A stretch of 64,000 nucleotides of DNA, taken from Kitasatospora viridis (lineage in GTDB: Bacteria > Actinomycetota > Actinomycetes > Streptomycetales > Streptomycetaceae). The translations under genes were made by a program, and so were the position numbers. The notes beneath the pieces were generated by a model. It had not been told where the DNA came from. It made no database searches and worked only from the letters and a program-made list of their open reading frames with translations. Each line of letters starts with the position of its first letter. Within the stretch, counting starts at the first letter, position 1. Shown piece by piece: positions 36,990 through 44,662 of the stretch. The DNA lies in the NCBI RefSeq assembly GCF_007829815.1, contig NZ_VIWT01000001.1, positions 3,991,501-4,055,500 on the forward strand, written 5' to 3'.

Positions 36990-37027
36990 CGGAATTCCGG
37001 GCGGCGAAATCGCCGTCCGGAATTCCG
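36990..37027 (-). terminator. Terminator of the tRNA-Cys operon
   Basis: A 17-bp stem (36990-37006 with 37011-37027, loop AAAT, one G-T pair) contains GGAATTCC in both arms. It begins seven bases beyond the 3' end of the last tRNA on the minus strand. Confidence 0.8.
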
Positions 37028-37033
37028 GGAACG

Positions 37034-37106
37034 AGGCCATGACGGGAATCGAACCCGTGGAAAACCGTTTTGCAGACGGTCCCCTTGACCACTCGGGCAC
37101 ACGGCC
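37034..37106 (-). tRNA. tRNA-Cys (GCA), third of three
   Basis: A 73-nt cloverleaf reads GGCCGTG/CATGGCC in the acceptor stem with one G-T pair. Discriminator T is as expected for cysteine. The anticodon arm is ACCGT-CTGCAAA-ACGGT, giving anticodon GCA, and the T-arm is ACGGG-TTCGATT-CCCGT. CCA is not encoded. The D-arm and variable region (TTTTCC) differ from the other two copies. Confidence 0.9.
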
Positions 37107-37187
37107 GTGACGGTGGGTCGGATGGTGCGGTCGGGCTGGTGGGCTCCTTTTCGGACGGGCGGCAGCCGGCTGGAACTGTGTGAAGCG

Positions 37188-37260
37188 AGGCCATGACGGG
37201 ATTCGAACCCGCGTCAACCGCTGTGCAGGCGGATCCCTGGGACCACTCGGGCACATGGCC
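37188..37260 (-). tRNA. tRNA-Cys (GCA), second of three, atypical anticodon loop
   Basis: 73 nt, with a perfect GGCCATG/CATGGCC acceptor stem and T discriminator. The anticodon arm is TCCGC-CTGCACA-GCGGT. The anticodon GCA is kept, but base 37 is C instead of A and the outermost pair of the arm is T-T. The T-stem is GCGGG/CCCGT with a G-T pair. It could be a specialised isodecoder or a decaying copy. Confidence 0.75.
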
Positions 37261-37264
37261 GAGC

Positions 37265-37311
37265 CCCGGCCGGAGGCCGGGTCGGGGTGGGGCCCCGGCC
37301 GAAGGCCGGGG
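37265..37311. repeat. Two near-identical GC hairpins between tRNA-Cys copies
   Basis: CCCGGCC-GGA-GGCCGGG (37265-37281) and CCCCGGCC-GAA-GGCCGGGG (37293-37311) lie in the spacer between the first and second tRNA-Cys genes. They could be processing signals or a local duplication. Confidence 0.6.
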
Positions 37312-37348
37312 AAGGTCGGACGACATGCCGACGGGAATGCGGAGAATG

Positions 37349-37420
37349 AGGCCATGACGGGAATCGAACCCGTGTACACCGCTTTGCAGACGGTTCCCTG
37401 AGCCACTCGGGCACATGGCC
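37349..37420 (-). tRNA. tRNA-Cys (GCA), first of three
   Basis: 72 nt, with acceptor GGCCATG/CATGGCC, discriminator T, anticodon arm ACCGT-CTGCAAA-GCGGT (one G-T pair, anticodon GCA), and the same T-arm and 3' end as the third copy. It is promoter-proximal and starts 11 bases after the stop codon of the leader ORF. No CCA is encoded. Confidence 0.9.
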
Positions 37421-37431
37421 GTGATGGTGCG

Positions 37432-37470
37432 TCAGGCGGTGCGACAACAGGAGAGGGCGGGGCGGTTCAT
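37432..37470 (-). CDS. Putative 12-aa leader peptide with tandem Cys codons
   Basis: The minus strand reads MNRPALSCCRTA then TGA. GAGGAG ends nine bases before the ATG, an ideal ribosome-binding spacing. The two cysteines are both TGT, while all nine other sense codons after the start end in C; TGT is the disfavoured cysteine codon in such GC-rich genomes. The ORF lies downstream of the minus-strand promoter (37531-37561) and ends 11 bases before the first of three tRNA-Cys genes. GGAGAGG in its ribosome-binding region can pair with CCTCTCC just before the Cys codons. By analogy with amino-acid leader peptides, I infer a sensor of Cys-tRNA charging. No expression evidence is available. Confidence 0.5.
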   Translation of the reverse strand: MNRPALSCCRTA

Positions 37471-37530
37471 GATCGCGGGCTCCTCTCCGGTCGGTGATAT
37501 CCGCGGGCTTTCTGCGGGCTTCTGGAAAAG

Positions 37531-37561
37531 ATATTACGCGGCGCCGGGTGGGGGCCGTCAA
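37531..37561 (-). promoter_or_regulatory. Promoter of the leader-tRNA-Cys operon
   Basis: On the minus strand TTGACG (37561-37556) and TAATAT (37536-37531) are 19 bases apart, the best promoter match in the window. Transcription should start near 37524, leaving about 100 bases before the first tRNA. Confidence 0.7.
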
Positions 37562-37586
37562 TGCCCGAATGTGACATCCGTATGAA

Positions 37587-37604
37587 GTCCTAGGACCAAA
37601 GGTC
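37587..37604. promoter_or_regulatory. Palindromes upstream of the MFS gene
   Basis: GTCCTAGGAC (37587-37596) is a perfect palindrome and overlaps a second dyad GACC-AAA-GGTC (37594-37604). They lie 30-47 bases before the MFS start and may be an operator or mask a -10 (TAGGAC). Confidence 0.3.
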
Positions 37605-37633
37605 AGGAGTCAATCAGCTCATGGCGGCTTACC

Positions 37634-39070
37634 ATGGCCGTCATGACCGCTTCCGACACCGCGCTGCCGACTGCCCTCGCCCCGCCTGACCAGGGCGGCG
37701 TGCTCGGCGCCCGGTACCGGGCGCTGACCCTGGGGATCGTCTCCGTGGTGCTGCTGCTCGCCTTCGAGGCGACCGCGGTCAACACCGCGATGCCGGTGGC
37801 GGCCCGTCAGCTGCACGGGGTGGGGCTGTACGCCTTCGCGTTCTCCGGCTACTTCACCAGCACCCTGTTCGCCATGGTGCTCTCCGGCGAGTGGTGCGAC
37901 CGGCGCGGGCCGGTGCTGCCGCTGTTCGCCGGGATCGGGATATTCGCCGGCGGGCTGGTGGTGGCCGGTACGGCGGCGAACATGTGGCTCTTCGTCAGCG
38001 GCCGGGCGATCCAGGGGCTCGGCGGCGGGCTGGTGATCGTCGCGCTCTACGTGGTGGTCGGGCGGGCCTTCCCGGAGCGGCTGCGGCCGGCCGTCTTCGC
38101 GGCCTTCTCGGCCGCCTGGGTGCTGCCCTCGATCGTCGGGCCGGTGGTCTCCGGGGCGGTCACCCAGCACCTGGGCTGGCGCTGGGTCTTCCTGGCGGTC
38201 CCGATGCTGGTGGTGCTGCCGCTCGCGGTGATGGGCCCGGCGCTGCGCCGCGCCGAGCGCGAACAGCCGGCGATGGTTGGCGGCGCGCTGAACTGGCAGC
38301 GGATCGGGTTGGCCGCGATGGCGGCGCTCGGCGCCGGACTGCTGCAGTACGCGGGGGAGCGGCGCGACCTGCTCGCGCTGCTGCCCGCGGCGGCCGGGGC
38401 CGGACTGCTGGTGCCGGCGGTGCTGCGGCTGCTGCCCGGCGGCACCCTGCGGGCGGCCCGCGGCCTGCCCACGCTGATCCTGCTGCGCGGGGTCGCGGCC
38501 GGGGCGTTCTTCGCGGCCGAGGCCTTCATACCGCTGATGATGGTGACCCAGCGCCACCTCTCGCCCACCCTGGCCGGGCTCACCCTGACCAGCGGCGGCC
38601 TCTCCTGGGCGCTCGGCTCCTGGCTGCAGGGGCGGCCCGGCGCCGAGCGCTACCGCGAGCAGTTGATCCGGGCCGGCTTCCTGCTCACCGCGCTGGCCAT
38701 CGGCGGGGCCGCGCTGGTGCTGCTGCCCGGCGCGCCGACCTGGACGGCGGCGGTGGCCTGGGCGTTCGGCGGCATCGGGATGGGGCTGTCGATCGCCAGC
38801 ATCAGCGTGCTGATGATGAAGCTCTCGCCGCCCGAGGCGGCCGGGGCCAACTCGGCCTCGCTGCAGATGTCCGACGCGCTCGGCAACGTGCTGCTGGTCG
38901 GCCTGGCCGGGGTGCTCTTCGCCGGGCTCGGTGGCGGCGCGGTGGCGGCGGCCGGCGCCGGGGCGGGCGGCGGGGCGCGCGGCGCGTTCGCCGCCATCTT
39001 CCTGGTGATGACGGCGGTCGCGCTGCTCGGCGCCGCGCTGGCCGGCCGGGTCCGCCCGGCCCGGGCCTAG
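37634..39070 (+). CDS. MFS drug-type transporter
   Basis: This 478-aa membrane protein has 12-14 helices. GEWCDRRGPVLPL is the loop 2-3 signature (D-x2-G), and GRAIQGLGGGLVIVALYVVVGRAFPERLRP matches the helix 4-5 region of DHA2-like exporters. GPVVSGAVTQHLGWRWVFL is the motif C-like helix. It probably exports a small molecule by proton antiport; the substrate is unknown. ATG 37634 and ATG 37643 are both possible starts. No regulator gene is adjacent. Confidence 0.85.
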   Translation: MAVMTASDTALPTALAPPDQGGVLGARYRALTLGIVSVVLLLAFEATAVNTAMPVAARQLHGVGLYAFAFSGYFTSTLFAMVLSGEWCDRRGPVLPLFAGIGIFAGGLVVAGTAANMWLFVSGRAIQGLGGGLVIVALYVVVGRAFPERLRPAVFAAFSAAWVLPSIVGPVVSGAVTQHLGWRWVFLAVPMLVVLPLAVMGPALRRAEREQPAMVGGALNWQRIGLAAMAALGAGLLQYAGERRDLLALLPAAAGAGLLVPAVLRLLPGGTLRAARGLPTLILLRGVAAGAFFAAEAFIPLMMVTQRHLSPTLAGLTLTSGGLSWALGSWLQGRPGAERYREQLIRAGFLLTALAIGGAALVLLPGAPTWTAAVAWAFGGIGMGLSIASISVLMMKLSPPEAAGANSASLQMSDALGNVLLVGLAGVLFAGLGGGAVAAAGAGAGGGARGAFAAIFLVMTAVALLGAALAGRVRPARA

Positions 39071-39080
39071 GCCCGCCGGC

Positions 39081-39641
39081 TCAGGAGCTGCGGCGGCGCC
39101 GGTGGTGCAGCACGGCGGCGGCCGAGGTGCCCAGCAGGGTCAGGCCGGCGGCGGTCTCCGGGAGGTTCGGGCCGATCGAGCCGCCGAGGCCGGCGTGGCT
39201 CGGGCCGGTCGGACCGGTGGGCTGCGTGTGGTCGGGCCGGCCGGGGTCGCCGTGCACCGTGATGGTGGTGGTGACCTCGCTCTTGGTGACGGTGGTGCAC
39301 TTGACGGTCACGTCGTAGACGCCGGGGCGGGCGTGCTCGGGCACGGTGACGACGGCGCCGACCAGGCCGCGCAGCGAGCCCAGCTTGGCCTGCGGGATGT
39401 CCTCGGCCTGGCCGTTCTGGCCGTTCTGGCCGTTCTGGTCGTCCTGCGCGTGCTCGCGGGAGCGGAAGACGGCCGTGCCGCCGGCGCTGTCGCAGTTGCC
39501 GCCGTCCAGGACGGTGAACTGGCTGCCGGGGGAGACCGGGTCCGGTTCGATGATGACCGGGTTGGCGGCGGCGGTACCGGCCGCGGCCAGGCCGGCGGCC
39601 AGGGCGAGCAGCCCGGTGGCGGCGAAGTGGCGAGCACGCAT
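39081..39641 (-). CDS. Secreted surface protein with LPETA sorting-like signal
   Basis: This 186-aa protein has a clear signal peptide (MRARHFAATGLLALAAGLAAAGTAAA) and an outer domain of about 130 residues that may be Ig-like. Its C-terminus is built like a sortase signal: LPETA, a hydrophobic stretch (AGLTLLGTSAAAVL), then HHRRRRSS. The pentapeptide ends in Ala rather than the Gly of LPXTG or LAXTG. A QNGQNGQNGQ run near residue 70 comes from a 9-bp tandem repeat (about 39408-39438). A class F-type sortase is encoded 4.4 kb away (44024). Confidence 0.75.
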   Translation of the reverse strand: MRARHFAATGLLALAAGLAAAGTAAANPVIIEPDPVSPGSQFTVLDGGNCDSAGGTAVFRSREHAQDDQNGQNGQNGQAEDIPQAKLGSLRGLVGAVVTVPEHARPGVYDVTVKCTTVTKSEVTTTITVHGDPGRPDHTQPTGPTGPSHAGLGGSIGPNLPETAAGLTLLGTSAAAVLHHRRRRSS

Positions 39642-39849
39642 GGTGGGTTCTCCCAGGACGCGGTCGCGGGGCGGTCCCCGCGCGGGAAGTAGGTGGATCC
39701 GGGTCCTGACACCAGGGGTACGGTCCGGCCCGGCCGGGCGCATCCGCAGAACCCCCGGCCCGGCCCGCCCAAACCCGCCGCTACCTGGGGTGATGCCTCC
39801 TCACCCCGGGTAGCGCCGAACGGGTCGGGGACGGAGCACCCGGTCGGCG

Positions 39850-41121
39850 TCAGGCGGCGGTCGGGGCCAGGTAGCTCGACCAGCCGCCGGCCGGGGACTC
39901 GCCGACGTTCAGGGCCTGGAGCTTGCGCAGCACGGCCGGGTCCTGCGCCTCCAGCCACTGGACCAGCTGGCGGAACGAGACCAGCCGCACCTCGGGCTTG
40001 TCGGCGATGGTCCGGAAGACCTCCTCGACGGCGTTCATGTAGATGCCGCCGTTCCACTGCTCGAAGTGGTTGCCGATGTACATCGGCGCCCGGTTGCCGT
40101 TGTAGGCCCGCTCGAAGCCGGCCAGGTAGGCGTCCCGGGCCTGCCGCTGCCAGGCGTCCTGCATCACCGCGTTGCCCTTGGTGTTGTCGCCCGACTGGTT
40201 GTACATGATGTTGTAGTCCATCGAGAGCACCTGGAAGGAGTGCCCGGGGAACGGGATGGACTGCAGCGGCATGTCCCACAGCGCGCCGCCCTGGAACTTC
40301 TGCGGCCAGACCTGGAGCCCGCCGGGCCCGCTGGCGTCGTACTTCCAGCCGCGCGCGGCGGCGGTCGGCAGCAGGCCGCGCTGGCCCTCCAGGCACGGGG
40401 TGCGGCCGCCGATCAGCTCCTTGCGGTAGTCGAAGGGCAGCGCCGGCAGGTCGGTGAAGCCGGTGTTGGTGCGCCAGTTCATCACGAAGTCCATGGCTTG
40501 CTGGATCTCGCTGTCCCAGTCGTCCGGCGACCACCGCCCGCCGCCGGTGGGCCCGCAGAAGTGCCCGTTGAAGTGGGTGCCGATCTCGTGGCCGTCCAGC
40601 CAGGCGGCGCCCACCTGGCTCAGCGTGGCGTGGACGTGCTGGTCGGCCAGGTAGCCGATGTCGGAGGCGCCGATCCGGTGCTGCGGCGGGCGGTACATGT
40701 CCTTCTTGCCCTCCGGCAGCAGGTAGATGCCGGAGAGGAAGAAGGTCATCGAGGCGTTGTGCTCGTTGGCCAGGGTGCGGAACCGGGAGAACAGCTTGTC
40801 GTCCAGCTCGCCGGCGCCGTCCCAGGAGAAGACCACGAACTGCGGCGGGCGCTGGCCGGGCTCCATGCGTTCGGGGACCGGCTGGTGCGGCTGCGGGCCG
40901 GTGTCGGAGGTGGAGCCGTCGCCGATCATGGTGGCCGGCGGCTTGGCCGGGGTGCTCGGCGCCGCGGGGGAGGCGGGGGCGCTGCCGGTCTCCGGGGCCG
41001 CGCCCGCCTGCGCCGCCCCCCGGCTCCCGGCGGCGGACGGGCGGCGGGCGCAGCCGGCGGCCGCGGTGGCGGCGGCCGCCGCTCCGGCGGCCAGCAGGGA
41101 ACGGCGGGGCAGGGCGTCCAT
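39850..41121 (-). CDS. Lipoprotein with polysaccharide-deacetylase-like domain
   Basis: This is a 423-aa exported protein. The N-terminus MDALPRRSLLAAGAAAAATAAAGC has a twin-arginine-like start and a lipobox ending at Cys24. A Pro/Ala linker follows to about residue 85. The remaining domain has NodB-like elements: VVFSWDGAGE near the start and EIGTHFNGHF in the metal-binding position (His-x-x-x-His). The Asp that usually doubles in TFDDG is replaced (SWDGAG), so catalysis is uncertain. ATG 41121 is chosen because GGAG lies five bases before it. Confidence 0.75.
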   Translation of the reverse strand: MDALPRRSLLAAGAAAAATAAAGCARRPSAAGSRGAAQAGAAPETGSAPASPAAPSTPAKPPATMIGDGSTSDTGPQPHQPVPERMEPGQRPPQFVVFSWDGAGELDDKLFSRFRTLANEHNASMTFFLSGIYLLPEGKKDMYRPPQHRIGASDIGYLADQHVHATLSQVGAAWLDGHEIGTHFNGHFCGPTGGGRWSPDDWDSEIQQAMDFVMNWRTNTGFTDLPALPFDYRKELIGGRTPCLEGQRGLLPTAAARGWKYDASGPGGLQVWPQKFQGGALWDMPLQSIPFPGHSFQVLSMDYNIMYNQSGDNTKGNAVMQDAWQRQARDAYLAGFERAYNGNRAPMYIGNHFEQWNGGIYMNAVEEVFRTIADKPEVRLVSFRQLVQWLEAQDPAVLRKLQALNVGESPAGGWSSYLAPTAA

Positions 41122-41381
41122 GGTCACTCCAAGTCGTAGGGGCGTGGCGGGCGACCGCGGTGCGGTCCAACGGCCGTGCGGCTCCTGACTTCTGGCGTGG
41201 CGTCCGCTGATGGGCCGTTATGTGCTGATTTGTCCAAAGGATGGCACGCCCCGGGCCGCCACGGCGGGCCGGAGCCCGGTGGACCGCCCGTTAGGACCAG
41301 CCGGTCGGCGTGTCGACGGGACCGCCGGATCGAACGATCATTCAGATTGGACGCAGGCAGCGGGAGGAGCAGAAGGTCACC

Positions 41382-43985
41382 ATGTGGCAGTCGGTACTGG
41401 ACGCCTACCACTCCCGAGTCGTCGAACCCGGCCGGCAGCCGCTCTTCCTGCTGCTGCTCGGCCTGGTCGTCTCCTTCCTCTTCATCCGGCTCAGCACCCG
41501 GCTGATCCGCCGCGGCACCTCCTGGTGGCCGGGCAACCTCACCCCGGGCGGCCTGCACATCCACCACGTGGTCTTCGGCCAGGCGCTGATGCTGGTCACC
41601 GGCGTCGGCGGGTTCACCGTGCACGGGCTGACCAGCCACACCCGGGAGCTGCTGGCGCTCGGCTTCGGCATCGGCTGCGGGCTGGTGCTGGACGAGTTCG
41701 CCCTGGTGCTGCACCTGGAGGACGTGTACTGGAAGGAGCAGGGCCGCAAGTCGGTGGACGCGGTGATCCTGGCCGTGGCGCTGATCGGCCTGTTGCTGCT
41801 CGGTCAACTGCCGCTCGGCGGCTTCTCCGGACGCCCCTCCGCCGGCCAGCTGGTGGTGGCCGGCGCGCTGCTGGTGCTGGTCGTGGTCAGCCTGCTCAAG
41901 GGCAAGCTGTGGACCGGCCTGATCGGCGTGATGGTCCCGCTGCTCGCGGTGGTCGGCGCGATCCGGCTGGCCCGCCCCGGCAGCCCCTGGGCCCGCTGGC
42001 GCTACCGCAGCCGGCCACGCCGGATGGCCCGCGCCGAACGCCGCGAGGCCCGGGTGCACCGCCGGCTGATGACGGTCAAGACCACCGCCTACAACCTGCT
42101 GGCCGGCGCCCCCGACGTCAGCGCCGAGCCGGCCGCCGCGGCCGCTGCCGCCGCCGTCCCGGCCCCCGCCGCGCCGCCCGAGCTGCCCCCCGAGCCGCCG
42201 CTGCCGCGCTGGCGGCAGCGCTGCGGCGGCTACGCCGAGTGGTACCTGCGGATCGCCGCCGCGCTCAACCTGCTGGCCGGGCTGATCGCCCCCTTCCGTG
42301 ACCGGGTGCACCGGGCCAACAGCGGCGACTACTTCACCCCGGTGCTGGTCACCGCCGGCTTCACCGCCGCGCTCTTCGCCGCCTTGCTGGCCGTGATGCT
42401 GCGCCGCAAGAAGCGGGCCGCCTGGATCGTCGCCACCACCGTGGTGGCGCTCTACGCGCTGCTCTTCGGGCTGGCCCTGGCGGTGCTCCCGGAGGACCGG
42501 GCGCACGCGCTGAACTGGGTCTCGGCGGTGCTCACCGCCAGCGTGCTGGCCGCGCTGCTGCTCGGACGGCGGGCCTACCAGGTGCGCGGCGCGCGCGGCA
42601 ACGTGCTGGTCGGGCTGACCACCGCGGCGGTCGGCGGGGCGCTGGTGATCGGGCTCGGCGCGGTGCTGATCCGGGCCAGCAACCAGGCGCCCGTGCCGGA
42701 CTGGGACGACAGCGTGCGGTACGCCGCGATCCGGCTCTTCACCACCTCCGGCTTCGGTGAACTGGTGCCCACGGTGACCGTGGCCCGCTGGGCCGACCTG
42801 GCGATCAACGTGCTCGGCGCCGCGCTCTTCCTGATCGTGCTGCGGGTCTTCTTCCGCTCGCCGCGCGGCAAGGTCTGGCTGCAGCCGCAGGACGAGCAGC
42901 GGCTGCGCGCCCTGCTGGAGCGGCACGGCGCCCGGGACTCGCTCGGCTACTTCGCGCTGCGCCGCGACAAGTCGGTCTGCTGGTCGCCGTCCGGCAAGGC
43001 CGCCGTGCTCTACCGGGTGGTCAACGGCGTGGCGCTGGCCTCCGGCGACCCGATCGGCGACCCGGAGGCCTGGCCCGGGGCGATCGAGCGCTGGCGCGAG
43101 CTGGCCCGCGCCCACGCCTGGGTGCCCGCCGTCACCGGCGCCGGCGAGCAGGCCGGCATCGCCTACCGGCGCACCGGGCTGCGCGCGCTGGAGTTCGGCG
43201 ACGAGGCGATCGTCGAGGTGGCCGACTTCAGCCTGCAGGGCCGCTCGATGCGCACCCTGCGCCAGGCCCACAACCGGGTCCGCAAGGCCGGCTACCGGGC
43301 GGTGATCCGCCGTCACCGGGACATCCCCGAGCAGGAGATGGCCGAGCTGGTGCACCTGGCCGACGCCTGGCGGCACGGCCGCACCGAACGCGGCTTCACC
43401 ATGGCGCTCGGCCGGCTCGGCGACCCGACCGACGGCGACTGCGTGCTGGCCGAGTGCCGGGACGAGAACGACCGCACCTGCGCGCTGCTCAGCTTCGTGC
43501 CGTGGGGCGCGCACGGGCTCTCGCTCGACCTGATGCGGCGCGACCGGGAGTCCGAGAACGGGCTGGTCGAGTTCCTGGTCACCGAACTGCTGCTGGCCGC
43601 CGAGCAGGGCGGGCTGCCGGTCACCCGGGTCTCACTGAACTTCGCGATGTTCCGCTACGTCTTCGAGGCCGGCGGCAAGCTCGGCGCCGGGCCGGTGCTG
43701 CGGCTGTTCCGCTCGGTGCTGCGGTTCCTCTCCCGCTGGTGGCAGCTGGAGTCGCTGTACCGGGCCAACGCCAAGTACCAGCCGGTCTGGGAACCCCGGT
43801 TCGTGCTCTACGAGAAGTCCTCCGAGCTGCTGGTGATCGCCATCGCCAACGGGCTGGCCGAGGGCTTCCTGGTCCGGCCCAGGCTGTTCGGCATAGGGGC
43901 CGCCCGGCGCTCCGAAACCGCTCACCCGCCCGGCGGCGCAACCGATGCGGGCCGTCGGGCGTCCGGATTGGCTGGACAAGGGTGA
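41382..43985 (+). CDS. MprF-like membrane protein with DUF2156 aminoacyltransferase domain
   Basis: This 867-aa protein begins with about six membrane helices, including LHIHHVVFGQAL near residue 62. A Pro/Ala cytoplasmic loop (about 230-280) and more helices follow, then a C-terminal DUF2156/LPG-synthase domain (about 510-850). That domain adopts paired GNAT folds that move an amino acid from aminoacyl-tRNA to a lipid. RDKSVCWSPSGKAAVLYRVVNGVALASGDPIG and FEAGGKLGAG are typical. It likely changes membrane charge; the amino acid and lipid are unknown. ATG 41382 follows GAAGG at five bases. It heads a four-gene operon. Confidence 0.82.
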   Translation: MWQSVLDAYHSRVVEPGRQPLFLLLLGLVVSFLFIRLSTRLIRRGTSWWPGNLTPGGLHIHHVVFGQALMLVTGVGGFTVHGLTSHTRELLALGFGIGCGLVLDEFALVLHLEDVYWKEQGRKSVDAVILAVALIGLLLLGQLPLGGFSGRPSAGQLVVAGALLVLVVVSLLKGKLWTGLIGVMVPLLAVVGAIRLARPGSPWARWRYRSRPRRMARAERREARVHRRLMTVKTTAYNLLAGAPDVSAEPAAAAAAAAVPAPAAPPELPPEPPLPRWRQRCGGYAEWYLRIAAALNLLAGLIAPFRDRVHRANSGDYFTPVLVTAGFTAALFAALLAVMLRRKKRAAWIVATTVVALYALLFGLALAVLPEDRAHALNWVSAVLTASVLAALLLGRRAYQVRGARGNVLVGLTTAAVGGALVIGLGAVLIRASNQAPVPDWDDSVRYAAIRLFTTSGFGELVPTVTVARWADLAINVLGAALFLIVLRVFFRSPRGKVWLQPQDEQRLRALLERHGARDSLGYFALRRDKSVCWSPSGKAAVLYRVVNGVALASGDPIGDPEAWPGAIERWRELARAHAWVPAVTGAGEQAGIAYRRTGLRALEFGDEAIVEVADFSLQGRSMRTLRQAHNRVRKAGYRAVIRRHRDIPEQEMAELVHLADAWRHGRTERGFTMALGRLGDPTDGDCVLAECRDENDRTCALLSFVPWGAHGLSLDLMRRDRESENGLVEFLVTELLLAAEQGGLPVTRVSLNFAMFRYVFEAGGKLGAGPVLRLFRSVLRFLSRWWQLESLYRANAKYQPVWEPRFVLYEKSSELLVIAIANGLAEGFLVRPRLFGIGAARRSETAHPPGGATDAGRRASGLAGQG

Positions 43986-44023
43986 TATTTCCGAAGGTTC
44001 CTTCGAAGACGCGAGGTGCAGGG

Positions 44024-44662
44024 GTGGGTGCGGGCAGAAGTCCCTGGTCGGGGGCGGTGCTGCTGGGCGCGGCGGTGGTGCTCGGCGCCTGGCTGGTGCA
44101 GGACGGCAGCCACGGCGGCCAGCCGCCCGCGCCCTCGCCGGCCGAGGCGCTGGGGGCCGGCGGGCCGCAGCCGGCGGCGCTCAGCGGCACCCCGATGAGC
44201 GCCTCCGCACCCGTGCGGATCAACATCCCGGCGATCGGCGTGGACGCCCCGGTGACCGGCGTCGGCCTGGACGCCGCGGGCCACCTGGCCACCCCGCCGG
44301 ACGGCGAGCGGAACCTGGCCGGCTGGTACCGGGACGGGGTGACGCCGGGTCAGCGCGGCACCGCCCTGATGGCCGGTCACGTCGACACCGCCGACGGCCC
44401 CGCCGTCTTCTACGGCCTCGGCGCGCTGCACCGCGGCGACCGGATCGACGTGGCCCGGGCCGACCGCAGCACCGCCTGGTTCATGGTGGACGCGATCGAG
44501 GTCTACCCCCGCAGCGCCTTCCCCGACCGGCAGGTCTACGGTCAGTCACCGGACCCGCAGCTGCGACTGATCACCTGCGGCGGCAGCTACAGCAAGGCGA
44601 CCGGCTACCAGGGCAACGTGGTGGTCTACGCCCACTTGACCGGTCATCGGAGGGCCGCGTGA
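44024..44662 (+). CDS. Class F-type sortase
   Basis: This 212-aa membrane-anchored transpeptidase has an N-terminal helix (about 9-27), a short linker and the sortase barrel. Catalytic His119 lies in LMAGHVDT and Cys185 in LRLITCGGSYSK. As I recall, family members have an arginine just after TCGG (often DR); here the position reads SK, so the third catalytic residue may be Lys or lie elsewhere. The GTG start has GAGG seven bases before. The stop overlaps the start of the next hydrolase gene. Confidence 0.83.
   Translation: MGAGRSPWSGAVLLGAAVVLGAWLVQDGSHGGQPPAPSPAEALGAGGPQPAALSGTPMSASAPVRINIPAIGVDAPVTGVGLDAAGHLATPPDGERNLAGWYRDGVTPGQRGTALMAGHVDTADGPAVFYGLGALHRGDRIDVARADRSTAWFMVDAIEVYPRSAFPDRQVYGQSPDPQLRLITCGGSYSKATGYQGNVVVYAHLTGHRRAA

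Noticed and set aside
36941..37027. CRISPR-like or phage attachment repeats near the tRNA genes
   Set aside because: The repeats are simple terminator stems of unequal sequence. No spacer array, integrase or duplicated tRNA 3' end with a mobile cargo is present.
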